From NCBI GenBank assembly GCA_002339675.1, contig DDKB01000017.1, forward strand, positions 738,124 through 802,123: a DNA stretch of 64,000 nt. The letters run 5' to 3'. Shown in pieces: positions 8,318 through 17,056 of the stretch. Positions within the stretch are counted from its first letter, which is position 1, and the number at the start of each line of letters is the position of its first letter. Under the pieces are notes generated by a model. That model did not search any database and was not told the origin of the DNA. It worked only from the letters and a program-made list of their open reading frames with translations. Source of the stretch: Stutzerimonas stutzeri. GTDB taxonomy: Bacteria; Pseudomonadota; Gammaproteobacteria; Pseudomonadales; Pseudomonadaceae. A program made the translations under genes and the position numbers.

Positions 8318-9298
8318 TCACCGGAGCTGCGTAACGGTGTCGCCCTGTTCGGCAAGGATCGTCGCCAACACCGCCCGGTCGATATTCGCCCCGCTGAGCA
8401 CCACAGCGATCCGCTGGCCGCGGTTGCGTTCGCGTTCCTGTGTGGCCGCTGCGAGCGCGGCAGCGCCGGCGCCCTCGGCGAGGTTATGGGTGTCTTCGTG
8501 CAGGGCGACGATGGCCGCACGGATCTCGGCATCGCTGACGCGTACGATCCGCGCCGCGCCTTGCCGGATGATCTCCAGCGCCTCGGGTGCCGGCATGCGG
8601 CAGGCCATGCCGTCGGCGAAGGTGGCCGCCGTGTCGGTAGTGACGATGCGTCCCTGCTCGACGCTCTGTGCATAGGCATCGGCTGCGCTGGAGACGACGC
8701 CGATGATCTCGGTGTCCAGGCCGAGCAGGTCGCGGGTGCGGATCATCCCGCAGATGCCCGAGCCGAGACCGATCGGGACATAGACGCGCTTCAGATCAGG
8801 GACGGCTTCGAGCAGTTCCAGGGCGTAGGTGGCGACGCCGCGGATTAGCGCCGGGTGCAGTGATGGGACGAAGTGCCAGCCGTTCGCCTCGGCCAGGTCG
8901 GCGGCGCGTTGGCGGGCGGTGTCGAAGTCGCGCCCGTGCTCGATGACCTCGGCGCCCCATGCGCGCATGGCCGCGTTCTTTTCCAGCGAGTTGCCCTCTG
9001 GCACCAGCACGGTCAGGCCCAGGCCGGCCTTGCGTGCGGCCATGGCCAGGCTGATCCCGTGGTTGCCGCGGGTGGCCGTGATGAGACCGGGCACGTTCGT
9101 CTGCCGCTTGAGCAGTTCGTTTACATAAAGGATACCGCCGCGGACCTTGAAGGCGCCGGCCGGGGTGTGGTTCTCGTGCTTGACCCACAGGTCGCAGCCA
9201 AGCCGCTTGGCCAGCAGCGGCCAGGCCAGTTGCGCAGTTGGCGGTACGCTCTGGTGAATCAGATCGGCTGCCTGGCGCAGTTGGTGAAGATCGAACAT
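8318..9298 (-). CDS. PLP-dependent threonine dehydratase-like enzyme
   Basis: 326 residues of the fold-type II PLP family (serine/threonine dehydratases, threonine synthase). The PLP lysine is in the HTPAGAFKVRGG segment; substrate/cofactor loops include TRGNHGIS and the glycine loop IGLGSGICGM. There is no C-terminal ACT regulatory domain, as in catabolic dehydratases and the EutB-type (hydroxyectoine) enzymes. A good AGGAGG ribosome site precedes the ATG. It is transcribed divergently from the MocR regulator 80 bp away, which suggests that regulator controls it. The substrate is not determinable from sequence; a hydroxy-amino-acid is likely. Confidence 0.85.
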   Translation of the reverse strand: MFDLHQLRQAADLIHQSVPPTAQLAWPLLAKRLGCDLWVKHENHTPAGAFKVRGGILYVNELLKRQTNVPGLITATRGNHGISLAMAARKAGLGLTVLVPEGNSLEKNAAMRAWGAEVIEHGRDFDTARQRAADLAEANGWHFVPSLHPALIRGVATYALELLEAVPDLKRVYVPIGLGSGICGMIRTRDLLGLDTEIIGVVSSAADAYAQSVEQGRIVTTDTAATFADGMACRMPAPEALEIIRQGAARIVRVSDAEIRAAIVALHEDTHNLAEGAGAAALAAATQERERNRGQRIAVVLSGANIDRAVLATILAEQGDTVTQLR

Positions 9299-9378
9299 CG
9301 AAACCTCCTGGGTGGGTTTGACGCCCATCCTAGGGGCCGAGCATTGTATGGGTAAATCTCTATATTGAATGGCAAACA

Positions 9379-10713
9379 ATGTGGCTACCTGCGCTCGAAC
9401 CCACTGAGCAACCCCGCTATCTCGCACTGGTCGATGCCATTGCCGGCGCGATAGCGCGTGGCGAGCTGAAGCCCGGCGACCGCTTGCCACCGCAGCGGCG
9501 GCTGGCCTGGGCGCTCGGCCTCAATCCCAGCACGGCGATGCAGGCTTATCGCGAAGCGGCCCGGCGGCACCTGGTGGGCGGCGAGGTGGGACGCGGCACC
9601 TATGTGCTGGCGAGCAGCCGTGAGGCCAGCCTGTTCCGGCTGAAGGGCCCCGAGGTGCACCCGGCGACGGTCGATCTGTCGACCAACCTGCCGGTGCTCG
9701 ATCCCGACGACACCGACCTGCAGCGCAGCCTGGCGGCATTGTGCGCGACGGCCGAATTGACCCGCCTGCAGGGTTACCCGTCGGCGCGCAGCCTGCAGCG
9801 CGGACAGCTGGCGGTCAGCGACTGGCTGCGCGGGCGCACGCTGGAATTGCCGCCGCAGCAGGTGATGCTCTGTGCCGGGGCGCAACAGGGCGTGTTCGCC
9901 GCCTTGCTGGGCCTGTGCGAGCCGGGCGAGCCGTTGCTGGTCGAGGCCCTGACCTCGCCGGGGATCAAGGCTGCGGGCCGGCAGTTGCGCTTGCCGTTGC
10001 ACGGGGTGGCGATGGATGAGCAGGGCATACTGCCGGATGATTTCGATCGCCTGGCCCGCGCCACCTCGGCAAGGGTGGCGGTGCTGACACCGTGCATGCA
10101 GAACCCCACCGCGGTCAGCATGACGGCGCAGCGCCGCGAGGCCATCGCAGCGGTGGCGCGTCGACACGACTTGCTAGTGATCGAGGACGACGTCTACGGC
10201 GCGTTGGGCGACGAGCCGCCACTGGCTGCGGTTTTGCCGGAACGCTGCCTGCTCATCAGCAGCTTGTCGAAGACGGTCGCACCGGGGCTGCGGCTGGGCT
10301 TCATTGCTGGCGCGCCAGCCTGGCTATCGCGTATCGATCCCGAGGCTCAGGCGACCAGCTGGGCACTGTCGCCGCTGTGCCTGCAGATCGGCAGCGAATG
10401 GCTGGAAGACGGCACGGCGGCGCGCCGGCTGGCCTGGCAGCGTGAGCAGGTCGCACGGCGCTGGCGGCTGGCGCAGAAACTGCTTGGATCGCCGGGGCGT
10501 CCGCCGTCGCCGCACCTGTGGCTGGAACGGCCCGGGGATTTGGCGGCGCTGTGCCGGGCAGCCGGTATCGAAGCGGCGATGGCCGAGGTGTTTGCGGTCG
10601 GCCACGGGGCGCCCAACGCGCTGCGTCTGAGCCTCACCGCGGCGCCGAGTCTCGCGGTGCTGAAGGCTCGACTCGAAGCGATTGCCGCGCACGCCGCGGA
10701 TCTTGATCGGTGA
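9379..10713 (+). CDS. MocR/PdxR-type regulator (GntR wHTH fused to aminotransferase domain)
   Basis: 444 residues. A GntR winged-helix domain at about 10-80 (AIARGELKPGDRLPPQRRLAWALGLN) is followed by a class-I aminotransferase-like domain with the PLP lysine in LISSLSKTVAPGLRLGF. Conserved Asp/Tyr contacts are in VIEDDVYGALGD. MocR proteins use PLP or PLP-amino-acid adducts as effectors and usually regulate a divergent gene. Here the neighbour is the PLP-dependent dehydratase, so local control is the obvious hypothesis. The start at 9379 lies just downstream of an A/T-rich stretch; no strong Shine-Dalgarno is seen, so the mRNA leader may be very short. Confidence 0.88.
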   Translation: MWLPALEPTEQPRYLALVDAIAGAIARGELKPGDRLPPQRRLAWALGLNPSTAMQAYREAARRHLVGGEVGRGTYVLASSREASLFRLKGPEVHPATVDLSTNLPVLDPDDTDLQRSLAALCATAELTRLQGYPSARSLQRGQLAVSDWLRGRTLELPPQQVMLCAGAQQGVFAALLGLCEPGEPLLVEALTSPGIKAAGRQLRLPLHGVAMDEQGILPDDFDRLARATSARVAVLTPCMQNPTAVSMTAQRREAIAAVARRHDLLVIEDDVYGALGDEPPLAAVLPERCLLISSLSKTVAPGLRLGFIAGAPAWLSRIDPEAQATSWALSPLCLQIGSEWLEDGTAARRLAWQREQVARRWRLAQKLLGSPGRPPSPHLWLERPGDLAALCRAAGIEAAMAEVFAVGHGAPNALRLSLTAAPSLAVLKARLEAIAAHAADLDR

Positions 10714-10789
10714 AAGCCACAAACCGCCGCTACCGCTGTCATCGATCCGCAGGCAAGATGTTTTCAATGACCAGACAAGGAAACCCAGC

Positions 10790-12262
10790 ATGAAACCAGC
10801 AGGCGAGACCTTTCGCATTGCCACCAGCGCTGAAGCGGCCGTGGACCACCTTGCCGAGCTGCATCAGCACGCCACCCGCTCGCTGAACCAGGCGCTCAAG
10901 CGCTACGTCGCCACGCGCCAGGAGCCGGATGCCGCAGAGCGTGCACTGTTCCGTTATCCCGAACTGCGCCTGACCTACGAATGCCATGGCGAGGTGCCGG
11001 CCTCGACCCGTGCCTATGCAAAAGTGCAGGCACCGGGGGTCTATAGCGTGACCGTGACCCATCCGGCGTCCTTTCGCAGCTACCTGCTCGACCAGCTGCG
11101 GCCGCTCATGCATGACTTTGGCGTGAAGGTCGAAGTCGGGATCAGCGAGCGGAACATTCCCTATCCCTATGTCATCGAGCAGGGCGATGAACTGGCCGGC
11201 ACCGGGGTGACCGCTGCCGAGCTGGCACGGGTCTTCCCCAGCACGGATCTGTCGGCCGCCACTGACGACATCGCCGATGGCCTCTACGACTGGGAACATG
11301 CCGACCCCTATCCGCTGGCGCTGTTCGACGGTGCGCGGGTGGATTTCTCCTTGCGCCGGCTGGTGCATTACACGGGTAGCGACTGGCGCCACGTGCAGCC
11401 CTGGATCCTGCTGACCAACTACCACCGCTACGTCGACCAGTTCATCCGCCACGGGCTCGACATGCTGCGCGATGACACCCGCTTCGTGCGCATGGTGCTG
11501 CCCGGCAACATCATCATCGAGCGCGGGATGGAGGAGGGCGAGGCGCAGGCCATCATCGGCGGGGTGCTCTGGCACCGCTACCAGATGCCCGCCTATCACC
11601 TGCAGGCCAAGGACGGTGATGGCGTGACCCTGGTGAATATCGGTGTCGGCCCGTCGAACGCCAAAAACATCACCGATCACCTCGCCGTGCTGCGCCCGCA
11701 TTGCTGGCTGATGATCGGCCACTGCGGCGGGCTGCGGCAGTCGCAATCCATCGGCGACTACGTGCTGGCGCACGCCTACATGCGCCGCGACGGCATCCTC
11801 GACCGGGTGCTGCCGCCGCATATCCCGCTGCCGGCATTGGCCGAAGTGCAGCAGGCGCTGCAGGAAGCGGCGGCGCAGGTCACCGGGGAGAAGGGCGAGG
11901 CGCTCAAGCGGCGTCTGCGCACCGGCACCGTGCTGACCTACGACGACCGCAATTGGGAGCTGCGCTGGGCCCAGGAACGCCCCCTGATCAACCTGTCGCG
12001 CGCCGTGGCCGTGGACATGGAAAGCGGCACCATTGCCGCCCAGGGTTATCGCCTGCGGGTGCCCTACGGGACGCTGCTCTGTGTGTCGGACAAACCGCTG
12101 CACAGCGAGATCAAATTGCCGGGTTCGGCCAACGCCTTCTATGAGCGTGCCGTCACCCAGCATTTGAAGATCGGCATCGCCGCGCTCGACCTGCTGCGCG
12201 ACCAGCTCAATTCGCTGCACTCGCGCAAATTGCGCAGCTTTGACGAGCCGCCGTTCCGGTAA
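10790..12262 (+). CDS. amn: AMP nucleosidase
   Basis: 490 residues, close to the usual length (about 484-500). AMP nucleosidase hydrolyses AMP to adenine and ribose-5-phosphate. There is an N-terminal Amn domain (to about 180) and a C-terminal nucleoside-phosphorylase-fold domain with NIGVGPSNAKNITDHLAVL, HCWLMIGHCGGLR and AVDMESGTIAAQGYR, the ribose/base contact segment containing the typical MES motif. Start taken at the ATG after a purine-rich AAGGAAA; the frame is open about 100 bp further upstream. Adjacency to the ladS/acyl-CoA dehydrogenase block matches P. aeruginosa. Confidence 0.95.
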   Translation: MKPAGETFRIATSAEAAVDHLAELHQHATRSLNQALKRYVATRQEPDAAERALFRYPELRLTYECHGEVPASTRAYAKVQAPGVYSVTVTHPASFRSYLLDQLRPLMHDFGVKVEVGISERNIPYPYVIEQGDELAGTGVTAAELARVFPSTDLSAATDDIADGLYDWEHADPYPLALFDGARVDFSLRRLVHYTGSDWRHVQPWILLTNYHRYVDQFIRHGLDMLRDDTRFVRMVLPGNIIIERGMEEGEAQAIIGGVLWHRYQMPAYHLQAKDGDGVTLVNIGVGPSNAKNITDHLAVLRPHCWLMIGHCGGLRQSQSIGDYVLAHAYMRRDGILDRVLPPHIPLPALAEVQQALQEAAAQVTGEKGEALKRRLRTGTVLTYDDRNWELRWAQERPLINLSRAVAVDMESGTIAAQGYRLRVPYGTLLCVSDKPLHSEIKLPGSANAFYERAVTQHLKIGIAALDLLRDQLNSLHSRKLRSFDEPPFR

Positions 12263-12308
12263 GGGCATGTCGCTGGCTGGCGCCCGGTTTCTGGACCGGA
12301 CGCCGCGG

Positions 12309-14381
12309 CTAGTCGTCGAGGAAGTCGGGCAGTTTCGGATCGCCTTTGGCCGGTAGGCTGTAGGCGATTACATAGTCGCCCGGTGGCGTTTCCATGAAGT
12401 GATGCCCGCCAGCGTTGATCACCAGATATTGACGGCCGTTGACCTCGTAGGTCATCGGTGTTGCCTGGCCGCCGGCCGGCAGGACGTCCTCCCATACGAC
12501 TTCGCCGGTGTCGATATCGATGGCGCGGATCAGGTTGTCCGTCGCTGCAGCGATAAAGATTAGCCCTCCGGCGGTGATCACCGGGCCGCCATTGTTCGGT
12601 GTCCCGACGGTGACCGGCAGGTGCGACGCGATGCCGAACGGGCCGTGGCGCCGAGCCGTCCCGAGCGGCTCGTTCCATAGCACCTGGCGGGTGTTCAGAT
12701 CGATTGCCATGATGCCGCCGAAGGGCGGGCGCGTGCAGGGTACGCCGGTGAAACCGTTGCGCCAGGCCGAGATGGACACCGCATAGGGCGAGCCTGCCTG
12801 CGGTACCGAGCCGCCGCCCGAGGTTTTTCCGCCTGGCACGCCGAGCGGGACCATGCCGCGTTCGTCCGCCTTGTCACGCGGGATCAGCTGGTCGTACATG
12901 GCGATGTGGTTGTAGTTCAGCACCAGAATGTTGCGCTCCGTGTCCACGGCCGCGCCGCCCCAATCGTTTCCGCCGTTGTAGCTCGGGTACTCGATAAAAG
13001 GCCGATCGGCACTCGGCGGTGTGTACATGCCCTGGTAGTTGGCACGCTCGAACTGGATTCGGCACCAGAGCTGGTCCAGCGGGGTGACACCCCAGGCGTC
13101 GGCTTCGGTCAGCGTTTCGCGCGGTATCGATGGCATCCCGACGGAAAACGGCTGCGTCGGTGACAGCGTCTCGTCGGGCAGCGGGCTGGCCGGCACGGGG
13201 CGTTCCTCGACCGGGGTCAGTGGCTCGCCGGTGCGGCGATCAAGCACGTAGATGTCGCCCTGCTTGGTCGGCAGGATCACCGCTGGTGCGGTTTGGCCAT
13301 CGTCGAGAGGGAAATCCACCAGCGTGCCCTGAGAGCCGAGGTCGTAATCCCAGACATCGTTATGCACCGTCTGGAATTCCCAGCGCACTTCGCCGCTGGT
13401 GACATCGATGGCGACCAGCGCCGTCGAGTGTGGCTTTTCGAACTCGCGGCGGTTGCCGCTCCAGTAATCCACGGCAGAATTGCCCATCGGCACGTAGACC
13501 ATGCCCAGCGCTTCGTCGCCGGTGAAGGTGGTCCAGGCATTGGGTGTGCCGCGGGTGTACACCTCATCACCGCTCGGCAGGCCGGTTTTGCCGGGGCGGC
13601 CCATGTCCCAGGCCCAGGCGAGCTCACCGGTCACGGCGTCATAGCCGCGGATCACGCCGGAGGGCGCGTCTTCTTTCTGCCCGTCCAGCACCTGATGGCC
13701 GACCACTGCAATGCCGCGGACGATGGTCGGTGGTGAGGTGACCGCGACGTAGCCCGGCACCGAACTGCCCATGCCTTCCATCAGATCGACATGACCGGCA
13801 TGCCCGAAGTCAGCGCATGGTTCTCCGGTGTCGGCATCGACAGCGACCAGCTCGGCGTCCAGCGTGCCCTCGATGATGCGCCGTTTGCAGGCTTGATCAG
13901 CCGGGACGTCAGGCACCTCGTAATAGCTGACGCCTCGGCAAGTGGCCGAATAGGGGATATGGTCGGTGGTCACCTTCGGGTCGTAGCGCCAGCGCTCGCG
14001 ACCCGTACCGGCATCCAGCGAAACCAGCACATTGAGGGCGTCGCACAGGTAAAGGTTGTCGCCCACTTTCAGCGGCGTGGTTTCCGGTGCCCATTTCTTG
14101 TCGACCACCGACTGCTCCGGCAGATTGCCGGTGCGATAACCCCAGACGGGCTTGAGGTTGGCCACGTTGTCGCGGTTGATCAGGGCGAGCGGTGAATAGC
14201 GCGTGGCGGCATCATTGCGACCATATGCCGTCCAGTCGGCCGGCTCGGGTTCGTCGCCCGTGGAGGCGGGTGTCACGCTGGTGGCCGGCTCCAGCGACGG
14301 GTCGGCGGCGGGCGTCTGGGCATGGCTGGTCGGCAACCAGACCAGCGCGACCAGGCCGAACAGTGTGATCAGGCGAGTCAT
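12309..14381 (-). CDS. gcd: PQQ-dependent glucose dehydrogenase, periplasmic beta-propeller subunit (split gcd)
   Basis: About 690 residues homologous to E. coli Gcd from its fifth membrane helix to the end. Recognisable blocks are DWTAYGRNDAATRYSPL, TPLKVGDNLYLCDALN, CRGVSYYEVPD, SGVIRGYDAVTGELAWAWD, YNGGNDWGG, and the C-terminal PAGGQATPMTYEVNGRQYLV. It is an eight-bladed propeller that oxidises aldoses at the outer face of the inner membrane and passes electrons to ubiquinone. It begins with LITLFGLVALVWLPTSHA, which could be a signal peptide or the last membrane helix. The ATG overlaps the stop of the upstream membrane gene (ATGA) and has its own AGGAGG site, so it is probably translated separately. 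Quinate/shikimate specificity cannot be excluded. Confidence 0.88.
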   Translation of the reverse strand: MTRLITLFGLVALVWLPTSHAQTPAADPSLEPATSVTPASTGDEPEPADWTAYGRNDAATRYSPLALINRDNVANLKPVWGYRTGNLPEQSVVDKKWAPETTPLKVGDNLYLCDALNVLVSLDAGTGRERWRYDPKVTTDHIPYSATCRGVSYYEVPDVPADQACKRRIIEGTLDAELVAVDADTGEPCADFGHAGHVDLMEGMGSSVPGYVAVTSPPTIVRGIAVVGHQVLDGQKEDAPSGVIRGYDAVTGELAWAWDMGRPGKTGLPSGDEVYTRGTPNAWTTFTGDEALGMVYVPMGNSAVDYWSGNRREFEKPHSTALVAIDVTSGEVRWEFQTVHNDVWDYDLGSQGTLVDFPLDDGQTAPAVILPTKQGDIYVLDRRTGEPLTPVEERPVPASPLPDETLSPTQPFSVGMPSIPRETLTEADAWGVTPLDQLWCRIQFERANYQGMYTPPSADRPFIEYPSYNGGNDWGGAAVDTERNILVLNYNHIAMYDQLIPRDKADERGMVPLGVPGGKTSGGGSVPQAGSPYAVSISAWRNGFTGVPCTRPPFGGIMAIDLNTRQVLWNEPLGTARRHGPFGIASHLPVTVGTPNNGGPVITAGGLIFIAAATDNLIRAIDIDTGEVVWEDVLPAGGQATPMTYEVNGRQYLVINAGGHHFMETPPGDYVIAYSLPAKGDPKLPDFLDD

Positions 14382-14749
14382 GCGCGGGCCTCCTGGTGAG
14401 CGGCGCGCCGCAGCGCTGGAACGAACGCGAGCGTAAGCAGGGCGATTACTGCCAGTGCGAGCAGCCGTGGCAACAATGCCCACGGCTCTAGCCCAACTTC
14501 CCAAAGCGCCCAGATGGCCGTCCCGACGAACACCAGCCAGTACAGCCAGACGCCGCTGATGCGCTGGACGAACATCAGCCAGCCAGAGATCAGCATGCCG
14601 GTGCCGGCGATCAGGTAGTACCAGGAGCCGCCCAGGGTGATCAGCCAGACGCCGCCAGCGGCAAGGGCGAGGCCAAACAGGGTGACGATGGCGGCGAAGA
14701 CTTTAAGCGCCCAGTAGGCAAAGCCGTGAGCGTGAGGGGATTCAGACAC
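14378..14749 (-). CDS. Membrane-anchor subunit of split PQQ glucose dehydrogenase
   Basis: 123 residues with four transmembrane helices. It corresponds to the N-terminal membrane domain of single-chain Gcd: the E. coli block GGSWYYPIAG is matched by LGGSWYYLIAGTGMLISGWL, and the E. coli block WGVWEVGFDFWALTPR is matched by WALWEVGLEPWALLPR. In the one-chain enzyme this domain binds ubiquinone and anchors the propeller. Here it ends at a stop codon that overlaps the start of the propeller gene. The two proteins would have to assemble, or be joined by a rare frameshift. Confidence 0.85.
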   Translation of the reverse strand: MSESPHAHGFAYWALKVFAAIVTLFGLALAAGGVWLITLGGSWYYLIAGTGMLISGWLMFVQRISGVWLYWLVFVGTAIWALWEVGLEPWALLPRLLALAVIALLTLAFVPALRRAAHQEARA

Positions 14750-14783
14750 GTTGCGCGCTCTCCGTATGACCGATGGCTGAGCC

Positions 14784-14806
14784 GTCGCCGCTGGCGAAGC
14801 GGCGAC
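14784..14806. other. Perfect 9-bp hairpin between hupE and the gcd membrane gene
   Basis: GTCGCCGCT, five-base loop, AGCGGCGAC. It has no T-run on either side, so it is not a canonical intrinsic terminator. On the minus strand it lies about 65 nt after the hupE stop and about 35 nt before the gcd membrane gene. It may act as an mRNA 3'-end stabiliser or processing site. Confidence 0.45.
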
Positions 14807-14870
14807 GTGTACTCAACGTTTGGGTCCCGGAGCGGGCTGGGGTTCCTCGGATGTATCGAATTGTGTCGAA

Positions 14871-15446
14871 TCAGGCCGCCAACAGCCAGGCGCCGGTCAG
14901 TGCAGACGCGGCACCGGCGAGACGAACCAGCGGAGCGGCCACCTGGGGCAGATTGCGCGCCACGGCGTAGGCGATGCCGTGTAGCGCTGCGGTTGCGGCG
15001 ACGAAGCCTGCCGCGTAACCCCATGGGCTCGACACTGCGGGCAGCTCCAGCCCATGGGCCACGCCATGGCTGAGTGCGAACAGCGCTGTCAGCCCGGCCG
15101 CGACTGCCAAGGGCGGGCGCACGGCCAGCGCCACCAACAATCCGAAGGCGAGCACCGAGCCGGCGATGCCGGTTTCCATCAGCGGCATGTCGATGCCGGC
15201 AAAGCCGATCAGCCCGCCGAGCAGCATCGTGGCCACGAAGGTCAAGGGCAACGCCCAGCGTGCCTGGCCGGTTTGTTGTGCTGCCCAGAGGCCGACCGCC
15301 ACCATTGCCAGCAGGTGATCAAGGCCGACTATCGGATGGGCGATACCCGACATGACGCCAGCGTGGTCGTGGCCGGGATGGGCGAGTGCCAACGCCGGGC
15401 TGAGTAGCAGCGCTGAGGCGAGGATGAATGTGCGGTTCCGATGCAT
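14871..15446 (-). CDS. HupE/UreJ-family nickel permease-like protein
   Basis: 191 residues. A signal peptide (FILASALLLSPALALA) is followed by a mature N-terminus AHPGHDHAG that matches the metal-binding HX5DH motif of HupE/UreJ transporters. Six membrane segments follow, with IVGLDHLLAMVAVGLWA and ALSHGVAHGLELP as conserved blocks. The family mediates nickel (or cobalt) entry, and UreJ members sit in urease clusters. Its position right after ureG supports supply of nickel for urease. Start placed at the ATG giving the signal peptide, preceded by GGAA; the frame is open upstream towards ureG. Confidence 0.9.
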   Translation of the reverse strand: MHRNRTFILASALLLSPALALAHPGHDHAGVMSGIAHPIVGLDHLLAMVAVGLWAAQQTGQARWALPLTFVATMLLGGLIGFAGIDMPLMETGIAGSVLAFGLLVALAVRPPLAVAAGLTALFALSHGVAHGLELPAVSSPWGYAAGFVAATAALHGIAYAVARNLPQVAAPLVRLAGAASALTGAWLLAA

Positions 15447-15567
15447 GCGGTGTTCCTTCTGGTGTGCAGGGTGGTTGCGACGTCGAGCCGGTCGATGGGC
15501 GCCGGACGAACTGTCCCGATGGAAAGGTTTGTTGCGGGCAAAGCGCATCAGCCGTGCCACGATGGCC

Positions 15568-16182
15568 TCAGGCCGCGCTCAGCATTCCTTCCTTTTCGAT
15601 AAACGCGATGATCTCGTCGAGGCCCTGGCCGACTTTCTGGTTGCTGAACACGAAGGGCTTGTCGCCGCGCATCTTGCGCGTATCGCGGTCCATCACCTCC
15701 AGCGAGGCACCGACCAGGGGCGCCAGGTCGACCTTGTTGATCACCAGCAGGTCGGACTTGCAGATGCCCGGTCCGCCCTTGCGCGGCAGCTTGTCGCCGG
15801 CTGATACGTCGATCACGTAAATCGTCAGGTCCGACAGTTCCGGGCTGAAGGTCGCCGACAGGTTGTCGCCACCGGATTCGACGATGATCAGGTCCAGCCC
15901 CGGGAAGCGGCGATTGAGTTGCTCGACCGCTTCCAGATTGATCGAGGCGTCCTCGCGGATCGCCGTGTGCGGGCAGCCGCCGGTCTCGACACCAATGATG
16001 CGCTCGGGCGCCAGGGCCTCGTTGCGCACCAGAAATTGCGCATCCTCCTGGGTGTAGATGTCGTTGGTCACCACGGCCAGGTTGTAGCGCTCGCGAAGGG
16101 CCAGGCAGAGGGCGAGGGTCAGCGCGGTCTTGCCGGAGCCGACCGGGCCGCCGATGCCGACGCGAAGGGGTTGGGTGTTCAT
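15568..16182 (-). CDS. ureG: Urease accessory GTPase UreG
   Basis: 204 residues, typical UreG. P-loop GIGGPVGSGKTAL near residue 9; nickel/zinc Cys-Pro-His motif in VETGGCPHTAIREDAS; DLIIVESGGDNLSATFSPEL; guanine-specificity NKVD. UreG is the SIMIBI GTPase that hands nickel to apo-urease with UreD, UreE and UreF. It lies downstream of ureF on the same strand but is separated from it by 874 bp holding a large inverted repeat, so uncoupled expression is possible. Confidence 0.97.
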   Translation of the reverse strand: MNTQPLRVGIGGPVGSGKTALTLALCLALRERYNLAVVTNDIYTQEDAQFLVRNEALAPERIIGVETGGCPHTAIREDASINLEAVEQLNRRFPGLDLIIVESGGDNLSATFSPELSDLTIYVIDVSAGDKLPRKGGPGICKSDLLVINKVDLAPLVGASLEVMDRDTRKMRGDKPFVFSNQKVGQGLDEIIAFIEKEGMLSAA

Positions 16183-17056
16183 GGGTGGTCTCCTCGGGAT
16201 CGCAGCTGGGGTGCATCGGGGTTGATATAGGGGGATCGCCGCTGCCGGTTGGGCTGCGAGGCGATATGGGATTCGTTGGGGTGAGTTTTTTGCTCGCATG
16301 AAAATGCTGGGCGTGTATTGGCTGTGGCCCGGGCGTCGCTGTGGGGCGCCGCGCTTTCCTCGGCAGGGACTGCAGTTTGCGCCTTGCACGGCGCGTCACT
16401 TTTTCTTGTGTGGCCAAGAAAAAGTAACCAAAAAGAAGACCACACCTGCATCCGGGTTTTGCTTCGCAAAACTTCCCTCGCTCCGGTGCTGCTCCGGGGG
16501 CCGTCGCGAAGGGACATCCATGCCGACGGCGGCCCCGACCCATCACTCCTCGCTAGGCATCCATGCCTCGCGCCCCCCTGCGCAACACCTGCGCTCGGCC
16601 TCCTGAAGGGGAGTCGAGACCGAGCCGCCTGAAAGATCGTAAACAGCGAAACAAAAGCGCTTTGCTTTGTCGCTGACAAACGGGCTATCAGGCGACGCCG
16701 AACGCCCCTTTCAGGAGGCCGAACGGAATCGCTGCGGAGAGGGGCGAGCGGCATGGATGCCGCGAGAGCCGTGAAGGGCCATGGATGGCCCTTGCGCGGC
16801 GACCCTCGGAGCAGCGATGGAATGAGGGCAGTCGAGCGAAGCGAGACCCGGATGCAGGGGCAAGCGTTTTTGCTTACTTTTTTCGCGTTTGAAAAAAGTG
16901 AGTCGCCCAGCAGGGCGAAACCTGAGTCGATTGACCGCAGCGAAGCGGCGCCGTATCGGGAAGTGCGTGCCAATTGCAGCCAGTTACATGCGACGTCACG
17001 GCTTGCTTCGTCGCTCTCACGACCGCATCCGAAGTCGGCTCTTCGCCTCAGGCTCC
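16183..17056. other. 874-bp intergenic region between ureF and ureG
   Basis: No credible gene is present. The centre is filled by a large imperfect inverted repeat (16376-16922, described separately). The flanks on both sides have ordinary base composition. Open frames here on both strands are symmetrical reflections of the repeat arms and have no start-site or domain support. Confidence 0.75.
16376..16922. repeat. Large imperfect inverted repeat with nested hairpins (ureF-ureG spacer)
   Basis: The left arm (about 16376-16611) and right arm (about 16705-16922) are imperfect reverse complements around a unique centre of about 93 bp. Matching blocks include CCTGCATCCGGGT at 16445 against its complement ending at 16858, and CGGCCTCCTGAAGGGG ending at 16611 against CCCCTTTCAGGAGGCCG from 16705. 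Each arm carries its own A/T-rich hairpin: ACTTTTTCTTG/CAAGAAAAAGT (16398-16425) and ACTTTTTTC/GAAAAAAGT (16876-16899), each with a 6-base loop. No transposase gene or clear target-site duplication was seen. It resembles a non-autonomous mobile or structural repeat. Confidence 0.8.

Noticed and set aside
14378..14381. Sequencing error as the cause of the gcd split
   Set aside because: The ATGA junction, a proper AGGAGG site and a signal-like start argue for a real gene boundary; I keep the error as a check, not as the call.
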